Below, one piece after another: positions 1-8,816 of a stretch of 42,931 nt of DNA; within the stretch, counting starts at the first letter, position 1; every line of letters starts with the position of its first letter. The notes beneath the pieces are model-generated. The model ran no database searches and had not been told where the DNA came from. It worked only from the letters and a program-made list of their open reading frames with translations. Both the position numbers and the translations under genes were made by a program. The stretch comes from Opitutaceae bacterium. Its GTDB lineage: Bacteria; Verrucomicrobiota; Verrucomicrobiia; Opitutales; Opitutaceae. Location of the stretch: positions 1-42,931 of the forward strand of contig JAIXVY010000194.1 in the NCBI GenBank assembly GCA_027482505.1. Direction: 5' to 3'.

Positions 1-560
1 CCGGCCTGGAGCATGATGAGCATCACGCAAAGGTGCGTTTCGGTGTCCTCGCGAGTGAAGGCGTCGTCCTTGCGGAGGAGTTTCACCTTGCCGCCGCTGG
101 CGCGTTCGAGGCGCTGGCGGTAGCCGCTCTCGCGATTCGCGAAGGCGTTCCACGTCTGGCGGAAAATGGCGTCGGTGGGGATGACCCAGAGCACGAGGCC
201 TGTTTGGCGGCCGGTGAAGTGGGTGAACAAAACCTCGAGCGCGGCGCAGCCGAGGAGCGTCTTGCCGCCGCCGGTGGGGACCTTGACGCAGAGGTTGGGG
301 ATGGGGCGGCCGAGGCCGTCGGTGCGCGGGATGTAGGTGGGGACGGCGAGCGACTCGTCGGCCTGACGCACAGCGGGGAGCCTGCCTTCGGCGGCGAGGG
401 CATCCCAAGCGAGGGCCGCCCAATCGGGCCCGGCGACGGTCTTTCCCTTTGCCCGCTGGAAGGCGACGTAGTCCTCGGCGTCGGTGCGTTCGGCGGCGAG
501 ACGGACGATGATGCGCTCCAGCTTTTGGAGGACGGCCTCCTGATACTCCTTCAGCTTCAT
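1..560 (-). CDS. res: Type III restriction endonuclease Res subunit, N-terminal part
   Basis: The open frame starts at the ATG ending at 560 and runs off the left edge, giving about 186 residues. It begins MKLKEYQEAV, the usual start of DEAD/DEAH helicase-type Res subunits. Residues 94-101 read VPTGGGKT, a Walker A motif, and the following segment resembles the next helicase region (LWVIPTDAIFRQTWNAF). Res is the ATP-dependent translocase and nuclease of type III restriction and acts in complex with Mod. The start overlaps the mod stop as ATGA, so translation is probably coupled. The nuclease domain lies outside the window, so it is not known whether the gene is intact. Confidence 0.88.
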   Translation of the reverse strand, partial: MKLKEYQEAVLQKLERIIVRLAAERTDAEDYVAFQRAKGKTVAGPDWAALAWDALAAEGRLPAVRQADESLAVPTYIPRTDGLGRPIPNLCVKVPTGGGKTLLGCAALEVLFTHFTGRQTGLVLWVIPTDAIFRQTWNAFANRESGYRQRLERASGGKVKLLRKDDAFTREDTETHLCVMLIMLQA

Positions 561-2401
561 GCGCGCGGGGCGGCGGCGCTCTCGCCGAGGATGCGGTGGA
601 TGGCGTAGGGCAGCTGGCAAAACTCCACGCCGAAGGCGGAGAGGTCTTTTTGGCTGAGATACTTGGCCGGCGCGAAGACGAGGGAGCGCAGGCCCTCGGG
701 GCGGTTTTTCACGAGGGCCTCGACGCGCGTCTCGGTGAGCACGGCGGCCTCGGAGCGGAGCCAGGCCTGGTCGGGCTGGTAGAGGAGGTGGACACGGTGC
801 GTCTCGGTGGCGCCGATGAAGCCGTCGCCGTCCTTGGTCTGCTTGGCGACGGTGGCGAGGGTGCGGCCGGTGGCGGTGTAGAAAACGTATTTGGCGAGGG
901 CCTCGAAGGCGGGCAGGTCCTTGCCGGTGAGGAGGCCTTCCAGGCTCATCTCGGCGCCGAGGGTGCAGAAGGTGAAGGCGCCGCCGAGGCCGGGGGCGGT
1001 CTCCTTCACGCTGCGCTCGCCGGTGACGACGAGTTCACCGTCGTCCACGGTGATCTTCACGTCGTCGTAATCTGCGCCTTCGAGCTGTTTGATGCTCTCG
1101 GCTTTTTCGACGAGGGACTCGGCCTTCTTAAGTTTGGTCCAGTTGAGTTTTTCGCGGAGGAGCTCGGTGCGCTGGGTGCCGGTGAAGGGGTAGCCGCGAA
1201 TGACGCGGCGCACGCGCTCGGCAGTGAGCGTGTCGGCGTAGGCCTCGCACTCGACGAGAATGAAGCGGCGATTGCCGCCGTCCTTTTTGTTCTGCGCGAG
1301 GACGGCGTGGGCGGTGGTCCCGGAGCCGGCGAAGGAGTCGAGGACGAGAGCGTCGGGGCCTGCTGAGATTTGAATGACGCGCTCGACCAATTCGTGCGGC
1401 TTGGGTGCGTGAATCCCGAGGTCGGATCGCTCTGCGAAGATCTCCATTAGGCGCTTCTTCGATCCCTCCGTGTCACCGACTTCACGCGCGAGCCAAAGGG
1501 TGTTTGGAACCAACCCTTTTGGTTCACCTTGAGCGGGTATTACGCGGGGGCGGCCATTTCCATTTTTCGGCCAGTAAATCCGATTTTCGGACTTGAGGCG
1601 TTCAAACTCAGGCTCGGTAGCGCCCCAACACCGCCCTTTGGGTGGCTCATGGACGACGCCGGTTGGCGTGGTGATTTTGTAAACTTGGTTCTTTCGGAAT
1701 CCTTGAGCGGAGAAAGGTATTGTCCCGGAAACTCCCGTTTCTTCGTCGTCCGAAAGCTCCTGAATCGATTCGTTGGGAATCAGGTTTCTGACCAGCCTCC
1801 ACGAGTCCGCGAGGCAGTTGGAATACACCAGCAGATGATCGATACTTGGAGACAGCGTAGCTCGGTTTTCTCGCGAGGTTCGTTTTTGCCACGCCAGATG
1901 GCCTACAAAGCTGTCTTCGCCAAAAATCTCGTCGAGGATGCACTTCGCCCGATGAATTTCGTTGTCGTCGAGTGTGATCCATAAGCTTCCAGCGGGGGCG
2001 AGCAACTCATGGAGCAAGCGGAGCCGGGGCCACATCATGCAGGCCCATTTGTCGTGGCGTTCGAGATCGTCGCGCGTCACGCCATCGTCGTTTGGGTTGG
2101 CGTGCTTTTTCAGCCACTCCTTCATTAAGGGGCTGCGGACGTTATCGTTGTAGGCCCAGCCCTCGTTGCCGGTGTTGTAGGGTGGGTCGATGAAGATGCA
2201 GTCCACCTTGCCGGCGTGGAGGGGGAGGAGGGCCTTGAGGGCGTGGAGGTTGTCGCCGTGGATGACGAGGTTGCCGTCGAGGGCGGGGGCTACGCCCTTG
2301 GGCAGGCAGGACTTGTCCTTGTCGGGCACCAACTCGCGGAAGGGGACGGTGAGGTGGTGGGCGTGGACGAAGGCTTTGCCTTTGAAGTCGAGGGAGGGCA
2401 T
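557..2401 (-). CDS. mod: Type III DNA adenine methyltransferase Mod subunit
   Basis: This 614-residue protein has the beta-class order of amino-methyltransferase motifs: catalytic DPPYNTG at residues 72-78, a long central segment, then the SAM-binding motif DSFAGSGTT at 355-363. In type III systems Mod recognises an asymmetric site, methylates adenine and is needed for cleavage by Res. The start at 2401 is chosen because it overlaps the tcmP stop as TGATG. A start 26 codons further upstream would overlap tcmP needlessly. The central segment, residues about 138-320 and the expected target-recognition domain, is much lower in GC than both ends. The family is secure; the recognition site cannot be read from sequence. 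Confidence 0.93.
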   Translation of the reverse strand: MPSLDFKGKAFVHAHHLTVPFRELVPDKDKSCLPKGVAPALDGNLVIHGDNLHALKALLPLHAGKVDCIFIDPPYNTGNEGWAYNDNVRSPLMKEWLKKHANPNDDGVTRDDLERHDKWACMMWPRLRLLHELLAPAGSLWITLDDNEIHRAKCILDEIFGEDSFVGHLAWQKRTSRENRATLSPSIDHLLVYSNCLADSWRLVRNLIPNESIQELSDDEETGVSGTIPFSAQGFRKNQVYKITTPTGVVHEPPKGRCWGATEPEFERLKSENRIYWPKNGNGRPRVIPAQGEPKGLVPNTLWLAREVGDTEGSKKRLMEIFAERSDLGIHAPKPHELVERVIQISAGPDALVLDSFAGSGTTAHAVLAQNKKDGGNRRFILVECEAYADTLTAERVRRVIRGYPFTGTQRTELLREKLNWTKLKKAESLVEKAESIKQLEGADYDDVKITVDDGELVVTGERSVKETAPGLGGAFTFCTLGAEMSLEGLLTGKDLPAFEALAKYVFYTATGRTLATVAKQTKDGDGFIGATETHRVHLLYQPDQAWLRSEAAVLTETRVEALVKNRPEGLRSLVFAPAKYLSQKDLSAFGVEFCQLPYAIHRILGESAAAPRA

Positions 2402-3495
2402 CAGGCGGGAGGCGAGAGTAGGGAAACAGGACGCGGCGACTTGTAGAAGTTGTCGATGTTGGGAGAGCGGAAGTCGCACGCGATGACGCGCTCGTCCTTC
2501 AGTTTCTTCAACACCGGCGCGCAGTGCTTCAAGGCCATGCCGGCTTCGATGGCGATGCGGATGAGATCGGATTCGTCGCGGACCAAGCCAGCGCGCAGGG
2601 CGTGCTCCAAGTCGTCTTCGAAGCCCTGGATCTTGCGGGGTCGAAGTTCGGGCAGTGCGAGAAGCGGCGCATCGGCGGAAACGTCTTCGCGGTCGATGTC
2701 GAAGTTGGCTTCGCCGCGGATCGTGTCGTTGCCCCAGGCGACGTCCAAAAACTTCTGAATGCCTCGCGGATGGCCGCTGCCAAAAATTAGCCCGTAGATG
2801 TTGCCGCGCGGCTTCTTGATGGAGAAACGGCCGAGAAAATAGTCGCGAGGCGCCAAGGCCCGGAAGTGATCAAAGGCCGCGCGATGGACATCGTAGCTGT
2901 CCTCCGGGCGCTCGATTTTCACCTTGATCGAGGCGTGGTCACGGAAGCGGTTCAGCGTGGCGGAAGGCAGGAAGAAAATGAAGTCCGCCCGTGGAAAGGC
3001 GACGAGTCTGGCGAAAACCTCGTCGGTGACGTCGTTCACGCCAAAGGGGTCGATAATGAGGAGTTTCGGCAGGTCGGCGTCGCGCAAACGTTGGTGATGG
3101 AGTGCGAGCGCCTCCGCGAAGCGCAGACATTTTACAGAGCAGGAGACGCCTGGAATCTGCCACTGTGGAAGGGAGAGCAGGGCCGCGAGCTCGTCGCATT
3201 TGCCTTGGTGTGCGTCGGAGAAATGGACGTGGATCGCGACTTTTGACCAGCCGTGCAGACGTCCGCTGACGTGATAGGTCTTTAGCTGGCGAAGAAGCCG
3301 AAGGGGCGAGCCAAGCTCGCCTTCGGAATCGTTGCCGGGGCCGCTGAAGAAATCGAAAAGGTGGATTTCCGAGAAGCGGGGTTCGGGCCGCGAGGTGAAG
3401 ACGGGGATCCAAGCCTCGGCGTAGGATTCAAAGATCGCCAGCTTCGTGAGCGTGGCGGCGTCGTAGGGCTCTTTGTGGAAGCTGTGTTTCCCCAT
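2401..3495 (-). CDS. tcmP: Three-Cys-motif partner protein TcmP
   Basis: This 364-residue protein starts MGKHSFHKEPYDAATLTKLA and continues with HLFDFFSGPGND, the pattern of the TcmP family. That family is named for its genetic pairing with three-Cys-motif (Gp37/Gp68, DUF5131) proteins, and such a gene lies two bases upstream here. The DFFSGPG motif and a later IIDPFGVND are placed like SAM-binding and catalytic-loop motifs of Rossmann methyltransferases. A nucleic-acid methyltransferase-like fold is therefore possible, but this is inference. Its stop overlaps the mod start, which places it inside the restriction-modification operon. The biochemical function of the family is, to my knowledge, unsettled. 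Confidence 0.82.
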   Translation of the reverse strand: MGKHSFHKEPYDAATLTKLAIFESYAEAWIPVFTSRPEPRFSEIHLFDFFSGPGNDSEGELGSPLRLLRQLKTYHVSGRLHGWSKVAIHVHFSDAHQGKCDELAALLSLPQWQIPGVSCSVKCLRFAEALALHHQRLRDADLPKLLIIDPFGVNDVTDEVFARLVAFPRADFIFFLPSATLNRFRDHASIKVKIERPEDSYDVHRAAFDHFRALAPRDYFLGRFSIKKPRGNIYGLIFGSGHPRGIQKFLDVAWGNDTIRGEANFDIDREDVSADAPLLALPELRPRKIQGFEDDLEHALRAGLVRDESDLIRIAIEAGMALKHCAPVLKKLKDERVIACDFRSPNIDNFYKSPRPVSLLSPPA

Positions 3496-3497
3496 TT

Positions 3498-4286
3498 CTA
3501 TGCCAAAGCTAAGTCATGAAACAACTTGGCGCGCAAGAGCGGGGATGGGACGGGGTTTTCGACGGGCTCTGGAAACTCGTCGTAGGTCTGGCCGTCGAGT
3601 TCGCGGCCGGTGAGGGACTTTCGCACGCCGCCCCACTGTTTGAAGAAGAAGGGCACGGACGCTTTTTGGCACTGGCGTTGGACGGAGCGCACCCAGCTCT
3701 CCTCAAGAGGCCGGGCTCCGGCGCCACTTTCGCCGCCGACAATCACCCAATGAATATCCGCCAAGCTGAAGCGCCCCAGGTTCTCCAGGAGCGGTTCGAC
3801 GGAGAGAAACGCGACTTTGGGTTTGGCCGCGCGCAAGAGGTCGATGCGCGGGAGCCCATGCTGGCGATTTTCCACGCTCACGCCCCACCAGATGTGGGAA
3901 GCGGCGGCGGCGGATTTCAGTTTGGTGCGGAGCAATCGCGACATCCGGTCCGCGCGTTTGGTGAGGATCTGGTAGGTGTGCCAGTTGGCGGCGAGCATCA
4001 CGCGGCAGACTTGGACAATGTAGTCGTCAGGGACGTCCTCGTGGAAGAGGTCGCTCATGGAGTTGACGAAGATCTTTCGGGGGGAACTCCAGCGGATCGG
4101 GTCTCCGAGCTTTTCGGGGACGAGGCGAAGATCGAAGCCGAACTCGAAGGGGTGGTCCTTCACGCCGCGAAAGCGTTCCGCCAGCGTCTCGGCGTAGCAG
4201 TGCTTGCAGCCGGGGCTGACCTTGGAGCAGCCGCGAACGGGATTCCACGTGGAGTCGGTCCACTCGATTTTGGAGGAGGCGCTCAT
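3498..4286 (-). CDS. DUF5131 / phage Gp37-Gp68 family three-Cys-motif protein
   Basis: The 262-residue protein begins MSASSKIEWTDSTWNPVRGC and carries cysteines 20, 27 and 30 in a CX6CX2C arrangement followed by YAE. This is the three-Cys signature of the Gp37/Gp68 family. The cysteine cluster resembles that of radical-SAM enzymes, so an iron-sulfur-dependent reaction on nucleic acid is a reasonable guess, but it is not shown. It is the first gene of the tcmP-mod-res set, with a TAG stop two bases before the tcmP ATG. A 53-bp gap separates it from the M24 peptidase gene upstream, and I see no convincing promoter there. Homologues occur in phages and mobile regions, which fits a mobile or defence context. 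Confidence 0.85.
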   Translation of the reverse strand: MSASSKIEWTDSTWNPVRGCSKVSPGCKHCYAETLAERFRGVKDHPFEFGFDLRLVPEKLGDPIRWSSPRKIFVNSMSDLFHEDVPDDYIVQVCRVMLAANWHTYQILTKRADRMSRLLRTKLKSAAAASHIWWGVSVENRQHGLPRIDLLRAAKPKVAFLSVEPLLENLGRFSLADIHWVIVGGESGAGARPLEESWVRSVQRQCQKASVPFFFKQWGGVRKSLTGRELDGQTYDEFPEPVENPVPSPLLRAKLFHDLALA

Positions 4287-4339
4287 TTCGCCCGTAGGAT
4301 AAAAAAGTCCGAAGCCGAGTAACGAAAGAAACGGTGGGC

Positions 4340-5482
4340 TCAGACGATTTCCCAGGCGTAGGGATGCGAGCTGAGGAGCTTGTGGCCGGTCTCGGTCAGC
4401 CAGGCGACGTCCTCGATGCGGCAGCCGCCGAGGCCGGGGTAGTAGAGGCCCGGCTCGACCGTGACCACGGCGCCGACCTTGAGCGGCTCGTGGACCGGGG
4501 CGCTCACGCGAGGAGCCTCGTGGACGGCGAGGCCCAGGCCGTGGCCGGTGCCGTGGAAAAAGCCCACCGCACCCTTGGGCGTCGTCTTGGTCTCATAGCC
4601 CCGCGCCTCGAAAACCTTCACGCATTCGCCGTGGACGACGGACGACACGGCTCCGCCGCGCAGGACTTTGCGCGCCGCCTTTTGCGCCGCGGCGACGGCC
4701 TCGACGAGCGCGCGCTGCCCGGCGGAGGCGCGGCCTTTCAGGTAGGTGCGCGTCATGTCGCCGTGGTAGCCGGTGGCCGCGTGGCGGGGAAAAATGTCCA
4801 CGATGATCAGCTCGTTCGGCCGCAGCGGGCCGGTGCCGCGGCAGTGCGGGTCGCAGGCCTGGTCGCCGCCGGCCACGATGGTGTCGAGCGCGAGGCCGCC
4901 CGCCTCGAGGCAGGCGATCTCGATGGCGAGGCGCACGCGCTCGGAGGTGAGCGGCTTGCCGTCGAGGACGAGTTTCCGGCCGGAGATTTTCGCGCGGCGG
5001 AGCAGGGCCTCGGCGGCGGCGAAGCCGGCGGCGGCGACACGGTTGCCGGCCCGGATGGCGGCGGCCTCGCGGGCGTCCTTGATCTCGCGCTCCGGCAGCA
5101 CGGCGTCGCGGGCCACGGTGACGTCGAGGCAGCGCTCGCGCAGGCGTTCGAGCAGGCCGGCGGGAAACTCGTCCGGCACCACTAGGGTGCGGATGCGAAG
5201 CTTGGCGGCGAGCAGCGCGATGATGTCGGCCGGGCCGGGGCGAACCTCGGGACGGGCCTTGCGGGCCTCGGCCTGGAGCGGCTCGAGCGGGAGGATCTCG
5301 TCGAAGGCCGACTCTTTGAGGCCGCGGCCGAACTCGAGGGCGTTGAGCACGGCGATTTTTTTCCCCTGATGCCGCAGCGCGATGAACGGGTCGTGGCACT
5401 CGAAGCGGCCGAAGTAGAGCAGATCGCGGCTGGCGTGCGTGTCGGCGTAGAAAAGGAGGGAGGGAGTCGAGGCGGCGGTCAT
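4340..5482 (-). CDS. M24 family metallopeptidase (Xaa-Pro aminopeptidase-like)
   Basis: This 380-residue cytoplasmic protein has a variable N-terminal domain and a C-terminal pita-bread domain. The five metal ligands of the M24 family are visible: D229 (IIVDIFPR), D242 (GDMTRT), H314 (GTGHGLG), E343 (VEPGLYY) and E357 (RIEDVA). Enzymes of this family remove N-terminal residues from peptides, often before proline, with two metal ions. Creatinase-like members share the fold, so exact substrate specificity is open. It lies upstream of the restriction island on the same strand and faces away from the DUF192 lipoprotein gene. Confidence 0.9.
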   Translation of the reverse strand: MTAASTPSLLFYADTHASRDLLYFGRFECHDPFIALRHQGKKIAVLNALEFGRGLKESAFDEILPLEPLQAEARKARPEVRPGPADIIALLAAKLRIRTLVVPDEFPAGLLERLRERCLDVTVARDAVLPEREIKDAREAAAIRAGNRVAAAGFAAAEALLRRAKISGRKLVLDGKPLTSERVRLAIEIACLEAGGLALDTIVAGGDQACDPHCRGTGPLRPNELIIVDIFPRHAATGYHGDMTRTYLKGRASAGQRALVEAVAAAQKAARKVLRGGAVSSVVHGECVKVFEARGYETKTTPKGAVGFFHGTGHGLGLAVHEAPRVSAPVHEPLKVGAVVTVEPGLYYPGLGGCRIEDVAWLTETGHKLLSSHPYAWEIV

Positions 5483-5559
5483 GCGCCCGAAAAAGGCGGA
5501 AAAGCGCTGAAAAAGGAAGATGAGTTGTGCGCGGCCGCCGGCTTGCTAGGACCTCGCGC

Positions 5560-6126
5560 ATGAATCCAACCCGCATCACGCGAACTCTTCTGGCCGCGGC
5601 TTCGCTGGCCCTGGCCGGCTGCGCGAAGGGAGACGGGGCGGCCGCGGCCGCCGCGCCTCGCGCCGAGACGCGCGTCGCGACCGGCGCGGAGGCCAAGGGG
5701 CCGGACGCGTTTTTCCCGCTCACCGTCGGGGGCAAGGCCCTGCGCGTGCAGGTGGTCGTGACCGAGGCGGAGCAGCAGCGCGGGCTGATGGGCCGGCGCG
5801 ATCTCGGGCCCGACGACGGCATGGTGTTCGTTTACCCGATGCCGCAGCAGATGAGCTTCTGGATGAAAAACACCCCGACGCCGCTCGACATCGGATTCTT
5901 CAAGGAAGACGGCACGCTGGGCGAAATCTACCCCATGTATCCCTTCGACGAGACGCCGGTGCGCTCGGTCGGCTCGGACTACACGCTGGCCCTGGAGGTC
6001 AACCAGGGCTGGTTCGCCAAACAGGGGCTGAAACCCGGCGCGAAAATCGACTTTGCCCAGCTGGCCGCCGCGTTGCGCGCGCGGGGCTTTCCGCCCGAGC
6101 GCTACTCGGTGCGCGCGGCCGAATAA
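5560..6126 (+). CDS. DUF192 domain lipoprotein
   Basis: The protein has 188 residues from the ATG at 5560. An earlier ATG would put 11 extra residues before the signal peptide. The lipobox LAGC ends at C21, so it is probably a lipid-anchored periplasmic protein. The rest is a single DUF192 domain, recognised from RGLMGRRDL, the FVYP segment and the FWMKNTPTPLDIGFF core, with a conserved second half ending LEVNQGWFAKQGLKPG. Function of DUF192 is not established. It is transcribed towards the DUF481 gene with a 78-bp gap. Confidence 0.87.
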   Translation: MNPTRITRTLLAAASLALAGCAKGDGAAAAAAPRAETRVATGAEAKGPDAFFPLTVGGKALRVQVVVTEAEQQRGLMGRRDLGPDDGMVFVYPMPQQMSFWMKNTPTPLDIGFFKEDGTLGEIYPMYPFDETPVRSVGSDYTLALEVNQGWFAKQGLKPGAKIDFAQLAAALRARGFPPERYSVRAAE

Positions 6127-6204
6127 CGCCAGAGGCATGCGATTTTGCGCGGGCGAGGCCGGTCGTTGACAGGCCTGGATCGGGGTTTTTCGCTCCCCGG
6201 TTCC

Positions 6205-7245
6205 ATGCAACCCCCCAGCCTTAAAACCCTTGGCGCGTTCGCGGCGTTCCTCTCCGCCGGCGCGCTTCTCTCCGCCGACACGATCGAAACCAAAAGCGGC
6301 GCCCGTCTCGTCGGCACCGTGAAGGCCGTCAACGGCGGCTCCGTCGTGCTCGACACCGACTACGCCGGCCCCATCACGATCAAGCAGTCCGAGGTCGTGA
6401 GAATCGAGACCGAGAAGCCCCTCGTCATCCGCCTCGCCGGCGGCACCACGATGGAAGGCACCGTGACGGCCGGCCGCGACGGCAAGATCACCATCAACGG
6501 CAAGGACGGCACCATCAGCACCACCGTCGACAAGGTCGCCACCACCTGGGCCCCCGGCCAGACCGATCCCGCCGTGCTCCAGCTCATGCGCCGCTGGCAA
6601 TACGAGGCCACCTTCGACATCTCGGGCAAGACGGGCAACAGCGAGCAGCTCGGCTACGGCGGCGGCGCCAAGGCCACCCTCGCCAGTCCCGAGGACACGC
6701 TCATTTTCTACAGCGATTTCTCCTACCAGCGCACCAACGGCGTGAAGTCCGAGGATCGCCTCCGCCTCGGCGTCGACTACTCCAGCTACCTGTCGAAGCT
6801 CGTCACCTGGTATGCCCGCGACGAAGGCGGCTACGACAACGTGAAGGACATCAGCTTCTACAACGTCGCGGCGGCCGGCTTCGGTTACGACTTCATCAAG
6901 AACCTGCCCCAGCAAAAGCTCACGGGCCGCGGCGGTCTTTCGTATCGCTTCGAAGACTACGGTTCGCCCGCCTCCGACGACGTGCGCAGCGCCGGTCTCG
7001 ACCTCGGCCTGGCCCACCACTACCGCTTCCAGAACGCGGTGATGAACAACTCCGTCACCTACGTGCCGGCCTTCGAGGACTTCTCGAACTTCCGCGCCAT
7101 CCACGACTCGAACCTCGAGTTCCCGCTCTCCGGCGCGTGGAAGTTCCGCGTGGGCGTGAACAACGACTACACCAGCCAGCCCAGCCCCGGCGTCGAGCGA
7201 CTCGACACCACCTACTACGGCAAGTTCGTCCTGAACTGGGAGTGA
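6205..7245 (+). CDS. DUF481 family outer-membrane protein
   Basis: The 346-residue product starts at MQPPSLKTL, with a signal peptide ending near LLSADT. Residues about 30-130 form two short beta-rich repeats of the type seen around METKSGARLVGTVK and GGTTMEGTVTAG. These are Sm- or SH3-like and probably periplasmic. From about residue 140 the alternating aromatic pattern, with many Tyr, Phe and Trp in short strands ending in KFVLNWE, is the DUF481 beta-barrel. A final aromatic residue near the C-terminus fits outer-membrane insertion. Function is unknown. An intrinsic terminator follows 42 bp downstream. Confidence 0.85.
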   Translation: MQPPSLKTLGAFAAFLSAGALLSADTIETKSGARLVGTVKAVNGGSVVLDTDYAGPITIKQSEVVRIETEKPLVIRLAGGTTMEGTVTAGRDGKITINGKDGTISTTVDKVATTWAPGQTDPAVLQLMRRWQYEATFDISGKTGNSEQLGYGGGAKATLASPEDTLIFYSDFSYQRTNGVKSEDRLRLGVDYSSYLSKLVTWYARDEGGYDNVKDISFYNVAAAGFGYDFIKNLPQQKLTGRGGLSYRFEDYGSPASDDVRSAGLDLGLAHHYRFQNAVMNNSVTYVPAFEDFSNFRAIHDSNLEFPLSGAWKFRVGVNNDYTSQPSPGVERLDTTYYGKFVLNWE

Positions 7246-7287
7246 GGCCGCCGCGCCCCCGCGGCGCCGCGTTCCGAAACCGATTGC

Positions 7288-7318
7288 ACGCCCGCCGGCT
7301 TCCTCGGCGGGCGTTTTT
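7288..7318 (+). terminator. Intrinsic terminator after the DUF481 gene
   Basis: A perfect 10-bp stem (ACGCCCGCCG at 7288-7297 with CGGCGGGCGT at 7305-7314) encloses a 7-nt loop and runs into a T-rich tract. It ends the DUF481 transcript and separates it from the phosphodiesterase gene. Confidence 0.85.
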
Positions 7319-7334
7319 GTGCCTGCATGCCGCG

Positions 7335-7817
7335 ATGAGCCGCCAGACCGAACGCCGATCCCCCGCCGACGCGCGCCTTTGGCGCGTGGCCGTCTTTGGC
7401 GACACGCACGACCGCTTCCCGCCCGGCCTGCCCGCGCGTCTCGCGGCCGCGGACGAGCTCTGGCACCTGGGCGACGTGTGCGATCCGGCCACGCTGGTCG
7501 AGTTCGAGCAACTCGGCCGTCCGCTCGCGGTTGTGCGCGGCAACAACGACTGGACCGAGGCCTGGCCGCTCGCCCTTCGCCTGCAACGCCGCGGGCGCGT
7601 CTTCCACCTCGAGCATATCGCGCCGCGTCGCGCCCCGCCCGGGGCGGAGTTTGTCCTGAGCGGCCACACCCACGTGCCGGCCGACGAAACGGACGCGGCC
7701 GGCGTGCGCTGGCTCAACCCCGGCTGCATCACGCGGCCGCGCGCGCAGGTGCGGAGCTTCGCCTGGCTGGTCATCGCGCCCGACGGCGGGGTCGTCTGGG
7801 AGCCGGAGCTTTTATGA
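7335..7817 (+). CDS. YfcE/MJ0936-type metallophosphoesterase
   Basis: The 160-residue protein has the calcineurin-like phosphoesterase motifs in order: GDTHD (22-26), GDVCD (46-50), GNND (69-72) and GHTH (110-113). Where this family usually has a HG pair before GHTH, this protein reads HLEH, so one metal ligand arrangement may differ. Such enzymes hydrolyse phosphodiesters with two metals; the natural substrate is unknown. The start ATG at 7335 falls just after the upstream terminator. The stop overlaps the next start as ATGA, so it is probably co-translated with the AEC transporter. Confidence 0.88.
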   Translation: MSRQTERRSPADARLWRVAVFGDTHDRFPPGLPARLAAADELWHLGDVCDPATLVEFEQLGRPLAVVRGNNDWTEAWPLALRLQRRGRVFHLEHIAPRRAPPGAEFVLSGHTHVPADETDAAGVRWLNPGCITRPRAQVRSFAWLVIAPDGGVVWEPELL

Positions 7818-8749
7818 ACACCGTGCTGGAGCTCCTCGGGCCGATTTTCCTGCTCGTCGCGCTGGGCGCGGCTTTGCAGCGGGGCGGTTTTTTCCGCGCC
7901 GGCGCGGTGCCGGGGCTGAACCGCCTTTGCTATTGGGTGACCTTGCCCGCGCTCATCGTGGCCAGCCTCGCGCGCGGCGGCCCCGGGGCCGGCGCGGGCT
8001 GGGCCTCGTGGGGCGGGCGCGAGCTGCTGGTGATGGCCGGAGTGACGCTCGTGGTCGCCGCCCTGGGCTGGCTGGCGGCGGGCGCGCTGCGCTTGCCCTG
8101 GGGCGAGCGAGGCACGTTCACGCAGGCTTTTTTCCGCGGCAACCTGGCCTTCGTCGGCCTGCCAATTTTGCTCAAGGCCCCCGGCGTCGACGCGGCCGCG
8201 CTCATGCTGCTGCTCGCGCCCATGATGGTGCTCTACAACGTCGTGGCGGTGGCGGTGCTGGTGGCGAGCAGGCACGGGCTGGGCTGGGCCACGGTGCGTC
8301 CGCTGGCCGGCGAGTGGCTGCGCAATCCCATCATCTGGGCGAGCGCGCTCGGCGGCCTGGCCTACTCGCGTGGCTGGGTGCTGCCCGGCGCGCTGGGCGA
8401 GACGATCAATCTGCTCGGCAAGATGGCGGTGCCGCTGGCCCTGGTGACGATAGGAGCGGTGTTGACCGCCTTGCCGACCGGCGCGTGGCGCGCCGCGACC
8501 TGGGGCGCGGTGGCGGGCAAGGTGGCGCTTTCCCCGCTGCTGGGCTGGGCCGCGGCCGAGGCACTCGGTATCGTGGGGCCGGACCGGCTCGTGCTGCTCA
8601 TCGGCCTGGCCTGCCCCACCGCCGTGGCCTCCTACACGATGGCGGGCGAGATGGGCGGCGACGAGGCCCTGGCCGCCCAGACCGTGGTGGCGAGCACCCT
8701 GGCCTCTGGACCGGTGCTGGCCTTGATTCTGGCCCTGGGCGCGGGCTGA
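7814..8749 (+). CDS. AEC family transporter (auxin efflux carrier type)
   Basis: This 311-residue integral membrane protein has about ten hydrophobic segments in two groups of five, the layout of the AEC family. The N-terminus (MNTVLELLGPIFLLVALGAA) and the final segments with ACPTAVASYTMAGEMGGD, a helix break conserved in this fold, support the call. The family exports or imports small organic acids. The substrate here cannot be inferred. It is coupled to the preceding phosphoesterase by a 4-bp overlap. Confidence 0.88.
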   Translation: MNTVLELLGPIFLLVALGAALQRGGFFRAGAVPGLNRLCYWVTLPALIVASLARGGPGAGAGWASWGGRELLVMAGVTLVVAALGWLAAGALRLPWGERGTFTQAFFRGNLAFVGLPILLKAPGVDAAALMLLLAPMMVLYNVVAVAVLVASRHGLGWATVRPLAGEWLRNPIIWASALGGLAYSRGWVLPGALGETINLLGKMAVPLALVTIGAVLTALPTGAWRAATWGAVAGKVALSPLLGWAAAEALGIVGPDRLVLLIGLACPTAVASYTMAGEMGGDEALAAQTVVASTLASGPVLALILALGAG

Positions 8750-8816
8750 GCCGTGAGTCGGCGGTTGCCTGCGGGGGAACCGGGCGGCAGTCTGGGGGTC
8801 GATTCCAAGCCGACTT

